Source of the DNA: Candidatus Bathyarchaeota archaeon
Lineage (GTDB): Archaea; Thermoproteota; Bathyarchaeia; Bathyarchaeales; DTEX01
NCBI GenBank assembly: GCA_021162225.1
Contig: JAGGZB010000195.1
Location: 1-6,854 of the forward strand
Length of the DNA stretch: 6,854 nt
Reading direction: 5' to 3'
Shown: positions 1 to 5,206 of the stretch, one piece after another
Layout: every line of letters starts with the position of its first letter
Position numbering within the stretch: position 1 is the stretch's first letter
Position numbers and translations under genes: made by a program
Notes under the pieces: generated by a model
Database searches by the model: none
Told to the model about the DNA's origin: nothing
Seen by the model: only the letters and a program-made list of their open reading frames with translations

Positions 1-1
1 A

Positions 2-712
2 GAAGCGGAGAAGGGCATCAAAGACGTAGCGGAACAACTGGTTAAGGAAAGAATAAACATTAAGGAGCTTGGAGGAGTGGCCGCGGACTGCTTTATCCTG
101 AAAAGCGAAGGGAAGCAGTATATAGTCTATATGAGAGTGTTTAGGAAGCCGCCGTCTGGAACGCCTGAAGCGTCAGAGGGAAAGGCGAAAGCTTGGGAAG
201 CCACGTTCAAATATGATCCGGAGCATGGAACCTACGAGGCAATAAGTTTCTTTAAGGTCGACAACTTTCTTGTGCCAGAGGATACGAAGCAGAAGGCGAT
301 GATGATATGTGAAAAAGACGGGGAGATCAAGCCTTTTCTCGTAGAGAACGCCGAGAAAAACCTGACCTTGCATGCTGATTGGATAAGCAGGCACGATGGG
401 ATAGTAAGGCTTCTGTTCACGGCCTTCTCGGCTCTGAACGAGACCCACGTCCTCTACAAGGGCTTAATCGCCTACATCGACTTGAAAGGCGAAGAAGTCC
501 TCCATGTGCAAAAGTATGAGGGAGTAGGCTATGCGCCCGGCTTGAAGGGAACATCCAAATTCAGAGAAGCAACCATACTCAGAGAAGTAGGAACTCTGAC
601 CACAGTCAACGCGGCCACAAGCACCCCAGTTGAATACTACTACGGCCTAGGCGCGATATTGGCTGTCGTAGCCGCCGGAATACTACTCGCAATATGGAAG
701 ACTAAAAGCTAA
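2..712 (+). CDS. Unrecognised protein with C-terminal membrane anchor, 5' end outside window
   Basis: I do not recognise a family. The reading frame is open to the window edge, and the first 25 codons look coding (charged, helix-like, EAEKGIKDVAEQLVKE), so the gene probably starts upstream. A GTG at 77 has a GGAG 9 bases before it and is a possible internal start, but it would leave no signal peptide. The visible part is a roughly 210-residue beta-rich, soluble-looking domain. It has two N-x-S/T sequons (NLT, NET) and a Thr/Ser-rich linker before a single hydrophobic segment (LGAILAVVAAGILLAIW), and it ends in KTKS. This layout fits an archaeal surface protein held by a C-terminal anchor, with most of the chain outside the cell; that is inference. 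A tail-anchored cytosolic protein is the alternative if GTG 77 is the start. The gene ends in TAA and is followed by T-rich DNA. Confidence 0.7.
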   Translation, partial: EAEKGIKDVAEQLVKERINIKELGGVAADCFILKSEGKQYIVYMRVFRKPPSGTPEASEGKAKAWEATFKYDPEHGTYEAISFFKVDNFLVPEDTKQKAMMICEKDGEIKPFLVENAEKNLTLHADWISRHDGIVRLLFTAFSALNETHVLYKGLIAYIDLKGEEVLHVQKYEGVGYAPGLKGTSKFREATILREVGTLTTVNAATSTPVEYYYGLGAILAVVAAGILLAIWKTKS

Positions 713-771
713 CAACTTCTTCCCATTTCAACTATCATTTAGCATAAAAAGCACAATCTTTCAATTCCCTT

Positions 772-835
772 TCTGGGATTTTCTGTTTTGAAACCCGAGG
801 TGCATTTTCTGTTTTTTGCCGTTTTCGCTACTATT
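772..835 (+). terminator. T-rich termination zone after the membrane-anchored protein gene
   Basis: Starting about 60 bases after the stop at 712, several T runs follow one another on the + strand: TTTT at 779-782, TTTT at 786-789, TTTT at 805-808, TTTTTT at 812-817 and TTTT at 822-825. Archaeal RNA polymerase terminates mainly on such T tracts without needing a hairpin. The next annotated gene lies on the opposite strand, so a terminator is expected here. The call rests on composition and position only. Confidence 0.55.
778..815 (+). repeat. 12-bp direct repeat, two copies
   Basis: ATTTTCTGTTTT occurs exactly at 778-789 and again at 804-815, a 26-base period. Both copies lie within the T-rich termination zone, so the repeat may simply be a duplicated terminator element. 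No further copies were seen in the window. Confidence 0.6.
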
Positions 836-885
836 TTGCGGCTCTTTGGAAACGAGTCTTCGATTATCTCATGATTGTATCTTCA

Positions 886-895
886 TTTATAAATA
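886..895 (+). promoter_or_regulatory. Orphan TATA-like box without an annotated gene
   Basis: TTTATAAATA is a strong match to an archaeal TATA box on the + strand and would start transcription near 915-923. No convincing gene follows: the best reading frame is a 15-codon one from ATG 923 (MKSYFRIAVRDDYAD, stop at 968-970). Transcription would run antisense into the 3' end of glyA. The site could drive a small RNA or tiny leaderless peptide, or be chance AT-richness between two gene ends. Confidence 0.3.
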
Positions 896-927
896 TAATC
901 GAAATGGATTTATGCCTTTTGCATGAA

Positions 928-942
928 ATCCTACTTTAGGAT
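928..942 (-). terminator. Perfect 6-bp inverted repeat, possible glyA 3' hairpin
   Basis: ATCCTA (928-933) and TAGGAT (937-942) pair around a 3-base loop. Read on the minus strand, the hairpin lies about 62 bases beyond the glyA stop and is followed by a short T run, so it could be the end of the glyA transcript. It could equally be an operator next to the orphan TATA-like box at 886-895. A 6-bp stem is short enough to arise by chance. Confidence 0.3.
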
Positions 943-982
943 AGCTGTGAGGGACGATTATGCTGATTGAGAGTATATAGTA

Positions 983-1012
983 GCGCATCTTTAGCGTTGT
1001 CGGTTCATGCGC
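983..1012. repeat. 6-bp inverted repeat straddling the glyA stop codon
   Basis: GCGCAT (983-988) pairs with ATGCGC (1007-1012) across an 18-base loop. The glyA stop (1005-1007) touches the inner edge of one arm. No T run follows on the minus strand, so it is not a good terminator. It is recorded as a weak structural element only. Confidence 0.25.
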
Positions 1013-2339
1013 CAATGTACTTTAAGGCTTCTTCAACGCTTTTGAATCCGTACTTTACCTCCGGGAATTCTTTTCTCAGCTCTATAACGTCCTTCCTTAC
1101 TTCAGATGGTTCACGCTCGCCCTTAATTATCTGCAGCATTAAGTCGCATAGATGCTTTATATCTTCCTCCCCAAATCCTCTTCTAGTTACGTCCTGGAAT
1201 CCGATCCTTATTCCAGAGGGGTTCTCACGGTTACTCTGGTCATCGTAGGGCAGTATATTCCTGTTAAGAATTATATTGGCCTCCTCAAGTCTCTCGGCGA
1301 TTACTCCTCCACCGCCATATTCTCTAACATCAACGGCTATTTGATGAGATTCCGTGAAGCCCTTAGATTCGCCCAAAACCTTTAATCCCTTCTCATAAAA
1401 GTACTGCCCAGCCGTCTTTGCGTTCTTAACAGTCTGCCTCGCAAGTTCAGCGCCGAAGACTTTCATCTCAAGAGCAGCTATGCCTAAAGCCGGGAGTCTT
1501 CCAAGATGAGTATTAGATGTGCTTAGTGGAAAGATTGCATGTTGAATCTTCTTTATGGCTTTCTCAGTTCGTTCATCTTTAAGATTTCCAAGAATCAAGC
1601 CTCCCTGAGGACCTGGAAAAGTCTTATGTGTTGATGAAGTTACAAAGTCAGCTCCCTCCCTAAGTGGGTCTTGGAAGACCCCGCCTGCTATCAATCCAAG
1701 TACATGCGCGGCGTCGTAGACTATGTAAGCTCCAACCTCATCTGCTACGTCTCTGAGCTCTTTAACTGGATGGGGAAAGAGGAAGAGGCTGCCGCCGAAA
1801 GTGATTATGCCAGGCTTAGTAGCCCTTATTATCCCTGCCGACTTTTCTGGATCTATATTCATCTCCTCAACATTATATGCGTGATCTATATTCACGAGTC
1901 CTAGAACCATCCCCGCAAGCCCAGTATAGTCATGCGATATATGGGCTCCGCAGCTCAGAGGGGTGACGACCATCTTGTTATTCTTCGCTGCGAGAGAAAG
2001 ACCCTTAAAAGTCGCGAGGTTCGCGTGGGTTCCGGAGACCAGACGAACATCAGCCCAGTTGCACTTGAAGAGCATCTTGATTAGGTCGGTGACGCAATTC
2101 TCAATCACAGTTATGTATTTCTGTCCTTGATAATATCTCTTCTTTACGTGTCCCTTAAGATCGTTCTCACCCTCAGCATATCTGCTTTCGAGATCCATCG
2201 ATAACATGAGCATCTCTTTCACGGCGGGAGACTTCAATCCCTCACTTGCGATGAGATTTATGCATTCTTCGCCTCTGTAGCGTTCATGCATCTTACTTGC
2301 TTCGACGAGCTCAGCGACTAAGCGGAAGAACTCATCCAT
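1005..2339 (-). CDS. glyA: Serine hydroxymethyltransferase, archaeal type
   Basis: This PLP enzyme interconverts serine and glycine while loading a one-carbon unit onto a pterin carrier, which in archaea is tetrahydrofolate or tetrahydromethanopterin depending on lineage. The 444-residue chain has the family motifs in order: INLIASEG (28-35), the catalytic YAEG (54-57), SGTHAN (102-107), DAAH (209-212, contacting the PLP ring), STHKTFPGPQGG with Schiff-base Lys239, FTESH near residue 330, and SGIRIG..DVTRRGF near 375-389. The start is ATG 2339, with GGAG 9 bases upstream and a TATA-like box placing the transcript start near 2362. An in-frame TTG at 2372 would lie before that point and has no ribosome site. 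After YAEG there is a charged stretch (ENDLKGHVKK) longer than the short LPGK-type loop usual in the family. The gene is divergent from the homocysteine operon, so it may supply carbon for methionine. The pterin specificity is not visible from the sequence. Confidence 0.95.
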   Translation of the reverse strand: MDEFFRLVAELVEASKMHERYRGEECINLIASEGLKSPAVKEMLMLSMDLESRYAEGENDLKGHVKKRYYQGQKYITVIENCVTDLIKMLFKCNWADVRLVSGTHANLATFKGLSLAAKNNKMVVTPLSCGAHISHDYTGLAGMVLGLVNIDHAYNVEEMNIDPEKSAGIIRATKPGIITFGGSLFLFPHPVKELRDVADEVGAYIVYDAAHVLGLIAGGVFQDPLREGADFVTSSTHKTFPGPQGGLILGNLKDERTEKAIKKIQHAIFPLSTSNTHLGRLPALGIAALEMKVFGAELARQTVKNAKTAGQYFYEKGLKVLGESKGFTESHQIAVDVREYGGGGVIAERLEEANIILNRNILPYDDQSNRENPSGIRIGFQDVTRRGFGEEDIKHLCDLMLQIIKGEREPSEVRKDVIELRKEFPEVKYGFKSVEEALKYIGA

Positions 2340-2348
2340 TATCCTCAA

Positions 2349-2352
2349 CTCC
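2349..2352 (-). promoter_or_regulatory. Ribosome binding site deciding the glyA start
   Basis: Read on the minus strand, GGAG sits 9 bases before ATG 2339, and a second GAGG lies 3 bases before it. Nothing comparable precedes the upstream TTG at 2372. This supports the 444-residue form. Confidence 0.6.
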
Positions 2353-2384
2353 GAATTAACACTCCAGAACAAAAGTGATGAGAC

Positions 2385-2393
2385 GTATTTATC
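2385..2393 (-). promoter_or_regulatory. TATA-like box for glyA
   Basis: Read on the minus strand the site is GATAAATAC, preceded by purines (GGCAAGA) that could act as a BRE. A transcript start about 25 bases on, near 2362, leaves a leader of roughly 22 bases that contains the GGAG ribosome site. Confidence 0.5.
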
Positions 2394-2419
2394 TCTTGCC
2401 CTTAACGCGCCTAGAGGAA

Positions 2420-2430
2420 AAATATATCTA
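2420..2430 (+). promoter_or_regulatory. TATA-like box for the homocysteine operon
   Basis: AAATATATCTA is preceded by the purine-rich GAGGAAA, a reasonable BRE plus TATA pair. Transcription would begin near 2450, giving a long leader of about 118 bases before GTG 2569. ATTATACA at 2453-2460 is a second candidate and would give a leader of about 85 bases. The box lies about 30 bases from the divergent glyA box, so the two promoters may share regulators. Confidence 0.45.
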
Positions 2431-2473
2431 GAAGTGAATAATATTAAGCATCATTATACAAAAGAATACATGG

Positions 2474-2545
2474 AGGAATAGAGCTCAGAAGAGCTTCAAA
2501 TTTCCTAACCTATCCCCCTAAGACTGAGAACCAAAGGGTTCTTAG
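2474..2545 (+). promoter_or_regulatory. Structured 5' leader of the homocysteine operon
   Basis: Two hairpins can be drawn in the untranslated leader. The first has an outer stem AGGAA (2474-2478)/TTCCT (2502-2506) enclosing AGCTC (2482-2486)/GAGCT (2491-2495) with an AGAA loop. The second is a 9-bp stem, 2524-2532 with 2537-2545 (CTGAGAACC/GGTTCTTAG, one G-U pair, AAAG loop), ending 12 bases before the ribosome site. CTAAGA at 2518-2523 could pair instead with TCTTAG (2540-2545), so two exclusive folds exist. I recognise no known riboswitch core here. A regulatory role is inference from the structure and its place ahead of a sulfur amino acid operon. Confidence 0.4.
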
Positions 2546-2556
2546 AAAATTCTTCT

Positions 2557-2564
2557 GGAGGGAG
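2557..2564 (+). promoter_or_regulatory. Strong ribosome binding site of the HcyBio gene
   Basis: GGAGGGAG ends 4 bases before GTG 2569, with its GGAGG core 7 bases away. It makes the GTG a convincing start. It lies just after the leader hairpin and so could be exposed or masked by refolding. Confidence 0.7.
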
Positions 2565-2568
2565 AAAC

Positions 2569-4098
2569 GTGAATAAAGAAGTCAGACGTATAAGGTCAGT
2601 TAAGGAAATAAACGAGAAAATAAAACGCGGAGACGCCGTTGTACTCACGGCCGAAGAGATGATAAAGCTGGCTGAGAGCAGCGGAGTTAAAGCCGCCGCC
2701 AAAGAAGTAGACGTCGTCACAACGGGAACATTCGGAGCCATGTGTAGCTCTGGAGTCTTCCTGAACTTTGGACACTCAGATCCGCCGATAAAGATGACTA
2801 AATGCTGGCTTAACGATGTACCCGTATATAAGGGCCTCGCCGCCGTCGATGGATACTTAGGCGCAGCAGCTCTGAGTGAAACCCGCGGGTTCGAGTATGG
2901 AGGCGGACATGTTATAGAGGACTTGGTATCGGGCAAGGAGATAGAGCTGAGGGCTGAATCTTATGGAACTGATTGCTACCCACGCAGACATGTCGAGACC
3001 ACGATAACCATAGATGATCTGAATCAAGCCGTTCTGGTCAATCCGAGAAACTGTTATCAGAGATATGATGCTGCAACGAACAGTAGTGATAGGATCCTGT
3101 ACACATACATGGGTACTCTCCTACCTAATTATGGAAACGTAACATTCACAGGAGCTGGGCAGCTGAACCCGCTATGTAAGGACTGGAACTATGAAACGAT
3201 CGGAATAGGCACGAGGATCTTTCTAGGAGGCGGAGTAGGCTATGTCATAGGCGAGGGAACACAACATAATCCCCAAAGCGGATTCGGTACGTTAATGGTT
3301 CGCGGAGACCTAAAAAGGATGAACAGCAGATACTTGAGGGGCGCCTCATTCTACAAGTATGGGGTCACCCTATACGTAGGCATAGGCATACCAATACCGA
3401 TAATCAATGAGAGGGTTGCAAAGACCGCTGCTCTGCGAGACGATCAGATAATCGTCGAGATAAGAGACTACGGCGTTCCATCGAGGCCGGATAGAAGACC
3501 AGTAATCAAAAGAGTCACATACGCGGATCTCAGAAGCGGGAAAGTATACATAAACGGCAGGGAGGTTCCATCATCTTCCCTGTCTAGCTATAAGATGGCA
3601 CGCGAGATAGCCGAGGTTCTAAAGAAGTGGATCCTTGAGGGCTTATTCTTCCTAACCGAGCCGGTTGAGCCCCTTCCAAGAAAAGGAAGGCTGAAACCCC
3701 TACGCGTAAGGAGAAAGGAACCCACTGTTCGAGAATTGATGAGAAGAGAAGTTGTCACGGCGAAGCCTGATGAAAAAGTTGAGGAAGCCGCTCGGAAACT
3801 AATAGTCAAGGGAATAGACCATCTGCCAGTAATCGCTGAAGACGGTAAACTCGTCGGAATCGTGACTTCTTGGGACCTTGCTAGGGCTATTGCCGAGCGG
3901 AGACGGATCCTCTCAGAGATAATGACTAGGCGAGTTTTTACTGCGCGGGAAGACGAAACAATCGACGTTGTCGCGTGGAGAATGACTCAGCATAACATCT
4001 CCGGAATGCCAGTTGTAGACGAGGAGAAGAAAGTCATTGGAATAATAACAACGAATGACATCTCCAAAAGACTTGTGGGAGGAAGATCTAGGCTATGA
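2569..4098 (+). CDS. L-aspartate semialdehyde sulfurtransferase (DUF39/HcyBio, COG1900) with C-terminal CBS pair
   Basis: This protein is the counterpart of Methanosarcina MA1821, which with its ferredoxin partner builds homocysteine from aspartate semialdehyde and sulfide. Residues 1 to about 375 form the HcyBio domain, with FGAMCSSG (56-62), a Gly-rich FEYGGGH (108-114), YGTDCYPRRH (132-141), NPRNCYQRY (158-166), FTGAGQLNPLCKDW (193-206) and GIGTRIFLGGGVGYVIGEGTQHNP (212-235). C59, C79, C136, C162 and C203 are visible; C59 and C136 are my best candidates for sulfur carriers, by motif context only. Two CBS motifs follow at about 386-441 and 448-502. In the similar archaeal protein MJ0100 the CBS pair binds S-adenosylmethionine and methylthioadenosine, so feedback control by methionine end products is likely here. 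The GTG start is backed by GGAGGGAG. The stop overlaps the next ATG by 4 bases. The full 509-residue length shows no truncation. Confidence 0.92.
   Translation: MNKEVRRIRSVKEINEKIKRGDAVVLTAEEMIKLAESSGVKAAAKEVDVVTTGTFGAMCSSGVFLNFGHSDPPIKMTKCWLNDVPVYKGLAAVDGYLGAAALSETRGFEYGGGHVIEDLVSGKEIELRAESYGTDCYPRRHVETTITIDDLNQAVLVNPRNCYQRYDAATNSSDRILYTYMGTLLPNYGNVTFTGAGQLNPLCKDWNYETIGIGTRIFLGGGVGYVIGEGTQHNPQSGFGTLMVRGDLKRMNSRYLRGASFYKYGVTLYVGIGIPIPIINERVAKTAALRDDQIIVEIRDYGVPSRPDRRPVIKRVTYADLRSGKVYINGREVPSSSLSSYKMAREIAEVLKKWILEGLFFLTEPVEPLPRKGRLKPLRVRRKEPTVRELMRREVVTAKPDEKVEEAARKLIVKGIDHLPVIAEDGKLVGIVTSWDLARAIAERRRILSEIMTRRVFTAREDETIDVVAWRMTQHNISGMPVVDEEKKVIGIITTNDISKRLVGGRSRL
4077..4082 (+). promoter_or_regulatory. 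Ribosome binding site of the NIL-ferredoxin gene
   Basis: GGGAGG lies inside the end of the HcyBio gene, 12 bases before ATG 4095. The spacing is a little long. The ATGA overlap suggests that ribosomes finishing the first gene restart here. Confidence 0.5.
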
Positions 4099-4499
4099 GA
4101 GTTAGGCTTATATACTCTCCAGATGTGGTTGAAAAACCAATCTTAGCAGAAGTGATATCCAAAACTGGACTCTTAATCAATATTTTAGAAGCTAAGGTTA
4201 ACGCGCAGAAAGGAGAACTCGTCGTCTCGATTCCCTCCAGCGGAGAAAAACTCGAAGAAGCTATAGCCATATTCAGAAGAGCCGGCGTTAAAGTTGAGGA
4301 GATCAAAGAGACCCTAAAGATAGACCGAGAGAAATGTACTTCATGCGGAGCCTGTATATCTCCCTGTCCAACTCAAGCTCTTCAACTCGGTTCAGACTGG
4401 ACCCTAAAATATGAAGAGGAGAAGTGCGTCGCCTGCGGAACCTGCGTGAACGCATGCCCATTTGGCGCCCTAACTCTCTTGGAGGGCAGCGAAGGTTGA
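4095..4499 (+). CDS. NIL-domain 2x[4Fe-4S] ferredoxin, homocysteine synthesis partner
   Basis: This is the counterpart of Methanosarcina MA1822, which supports the DUF39 enzyme in homocysteine formation, presumably by supplying electrons to reduce a sulfur intermediate. Residues 1-72 form a NIL domain, an ACT-like ligand or protein interaction fold also found on methionine ABC transporters. Two clusters follow: C81, C84, C87, C91 (CTSCGACISPCP) and C111, C114, C117, C121 (CVACGTCVNACP), both full CxxCxxCxxxCP motifs for [4Fe-4S] centres. The 134-residue chain is cytosolic, with no signal or membrane segment. The ATG overlaps the upstream TGA (ATGA), and its own TGA overlaps the next TTG start. 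This points to a single translation-coupled operon and close stoichiometry. The oxygen-sensitive clusters fit an anaerobic host. Confidence 0.93.
   Translation: MRVRLIYSPDVVEKPILAEVISKTGLLINILEAKVNAQKGELVVSIPSSGEKLEEAIAIFRRAGVKVEEIKETLKIDREKCTSCGACISPCPTQALQLGSDWTLKYEEEKCVACGTCVNACPFGALTLLEGSEG
4481..4485 (+). promoter_or_regulatory. Ribosome binding site deciding the UPF0280 start
   Basis: GGAGG stands 10 bases before TTG 4496, inside the end of the ferredoxin gene. It selects the TTG over ATG 4424, deep in the ferredoxin gene, and ATG 4550, which would delete conserved N-terminal sequence. Confidence 0.65.
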
Positions 4500-5206
4500 G
4501 GCGAACTCTCCACGAATATAGCTTCACATCGGGCGAGTCTAAAATTCACATGAAATCCGACAATAATGAAGCGCTGAGGAAAGCAGCGGCGGAGATAAAG
4601 CGGCACAGGAGAGAGCTGCTTCACTATATAAACGAGCACCCAGAATTTAGATACGCGATACATCCAGTGGCCCCGGCTCAGAACGCTCCGAGAATTGTAC
4701 AAGCAATGGCTTCAGTTGCTTTCAAGGCTAATGTTGGACCTATGGCTTCAGTAGCCGGCGCATTAGCAGATGTGGGCCTAAGATCAATGCTGAAACTAGG
4801 AGCCTCCGTAGCCATAGTTGAGAATGGAGGTGAAATAGCAGCATTCACTGAAGAGCCTATAATCGTATCGATCCTTTCCGGGGACATTTCTCTCTCAGGC
4901 AGAATGGGACTCTGCTTAGGTAGAGAAGACTGCCCCATCGGCATCGCCACCAGCTCCAGCAGAACCAACCGCACACTAAGCTTTGGTGAGGCTGACTCTG
5001 TAACCGTAATCGCGGATAATGCATCCCTCGCCGACGCAGCCGCAACGGCTATCTGTAACTCAGTAATCGGATCAGGCATAAAAGAGTCCATAAAGAGAGG
5101 TTTAGAAAGAGCTAAGAGAATCGATGGAGTGAGAGGAGTTCTGATAATCCGCGAAGGATATTCAGGAATATGGGGAAGCCTGCCCCGAATCATAAGAATA
5201 ACTTAG
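4496..5206 (+). CDS. UPF0280 (COG2122, ApbE-like fold) protein, sulfide assimilation
   Basis: This is the counterpart of Methanosarcina MA1715, reported to make sulfide use for homocysteine synthesis efficient; its chemistry is unsettled. The 236-residue chain shows the family blocks: a helical N-terminus ending IHMKSDNNEALRKA, RRELLHYINEHPEF (38-51), the signature VGPMASVAGALAD (80-92), VENGGEI (108-114, resembling the NGGD motif of ApbE flavin transferases), GIATSSSRTNRTLSFGEAD (148-166) and DNASLADAAATAICN (174-188). The TTG start overlaps the ferredoxin stop (TTGA), has GGAGG 10 bases before it, and gives an N-terminus that fits family alignments from memory. A longer frame from ATG 4424 would overlap the ferredoxin Cys motifs and is rejected. 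The stop TAG overlaps the pheA stop on the other strand by 4 bases. A sulfur carrier, sulfide-handling or cofactor-maturation role remains open. Confidence 0.88.
   Translation: MRRTLHEYSFTSGESKIHMKSDNNEALRKAAAEIKRHRRELLHYINEHPEFRYAIHPVAPAQNAPRIVQAMASVAFKANVGPMASVAGALADVGLRSMLKLGASVAIVENGGEIAAFTEEPIIVSILSGDISLSGRMGLCLGREDCPIGIATSSSRTNRTLSFGEADSVTVIADNASLADAAATAICNSVIGSGIKESIKRGLERAKRIDGVRGVLIIREGYSGIWGSLPRIIRIT

Noticed and set aside
921..970. C/D box small RNA
   Set aside because: An ATGAAAT, a central CTG-TGAGGG and a final CTGA (963-966) loosely mimic boxes C, D'/C' and D. Box C departs from RTGATGA, and no terminal stem forms.
967..1248. 93-codon + strand frame downstream of the orphan TATA-like box
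   Set aside because: It is antisense to the conserved C-terminus of SHMT, has low-complexity Ser/Leu content and lacks a ribosome site.
2450..2568. Known SAM-type riboswitch
   Set aside because: Hairpins are present, but I could not find the conserved core of SAM-I, SAM-II, SAM-III or related classes, and these are essentially bacterial.
2505..2936. 143-codon open frame on the minus strand over the HcyBio 5' end
   Set aside because: It is antisense to a well-supported domain, Ser/Thr/Pro-rich as typical for shadows, and would cross the leader region.
4424..4495. N-terminal extension of UPF0280 from ATG 4424
   Set aside because: It overlaps the second ferredoxin cluster motif in another frame and is Arg-rich, unlike the family; the TTG at 4496 has a proper ribosome site.
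4678..5193. 171-codon open frame on the minus strand opposite UPF0280
   Set aside because: It lies wholly antisense to a gene with clear family motifs, shows no motif of its own and has no credible promoter or ribosome site.
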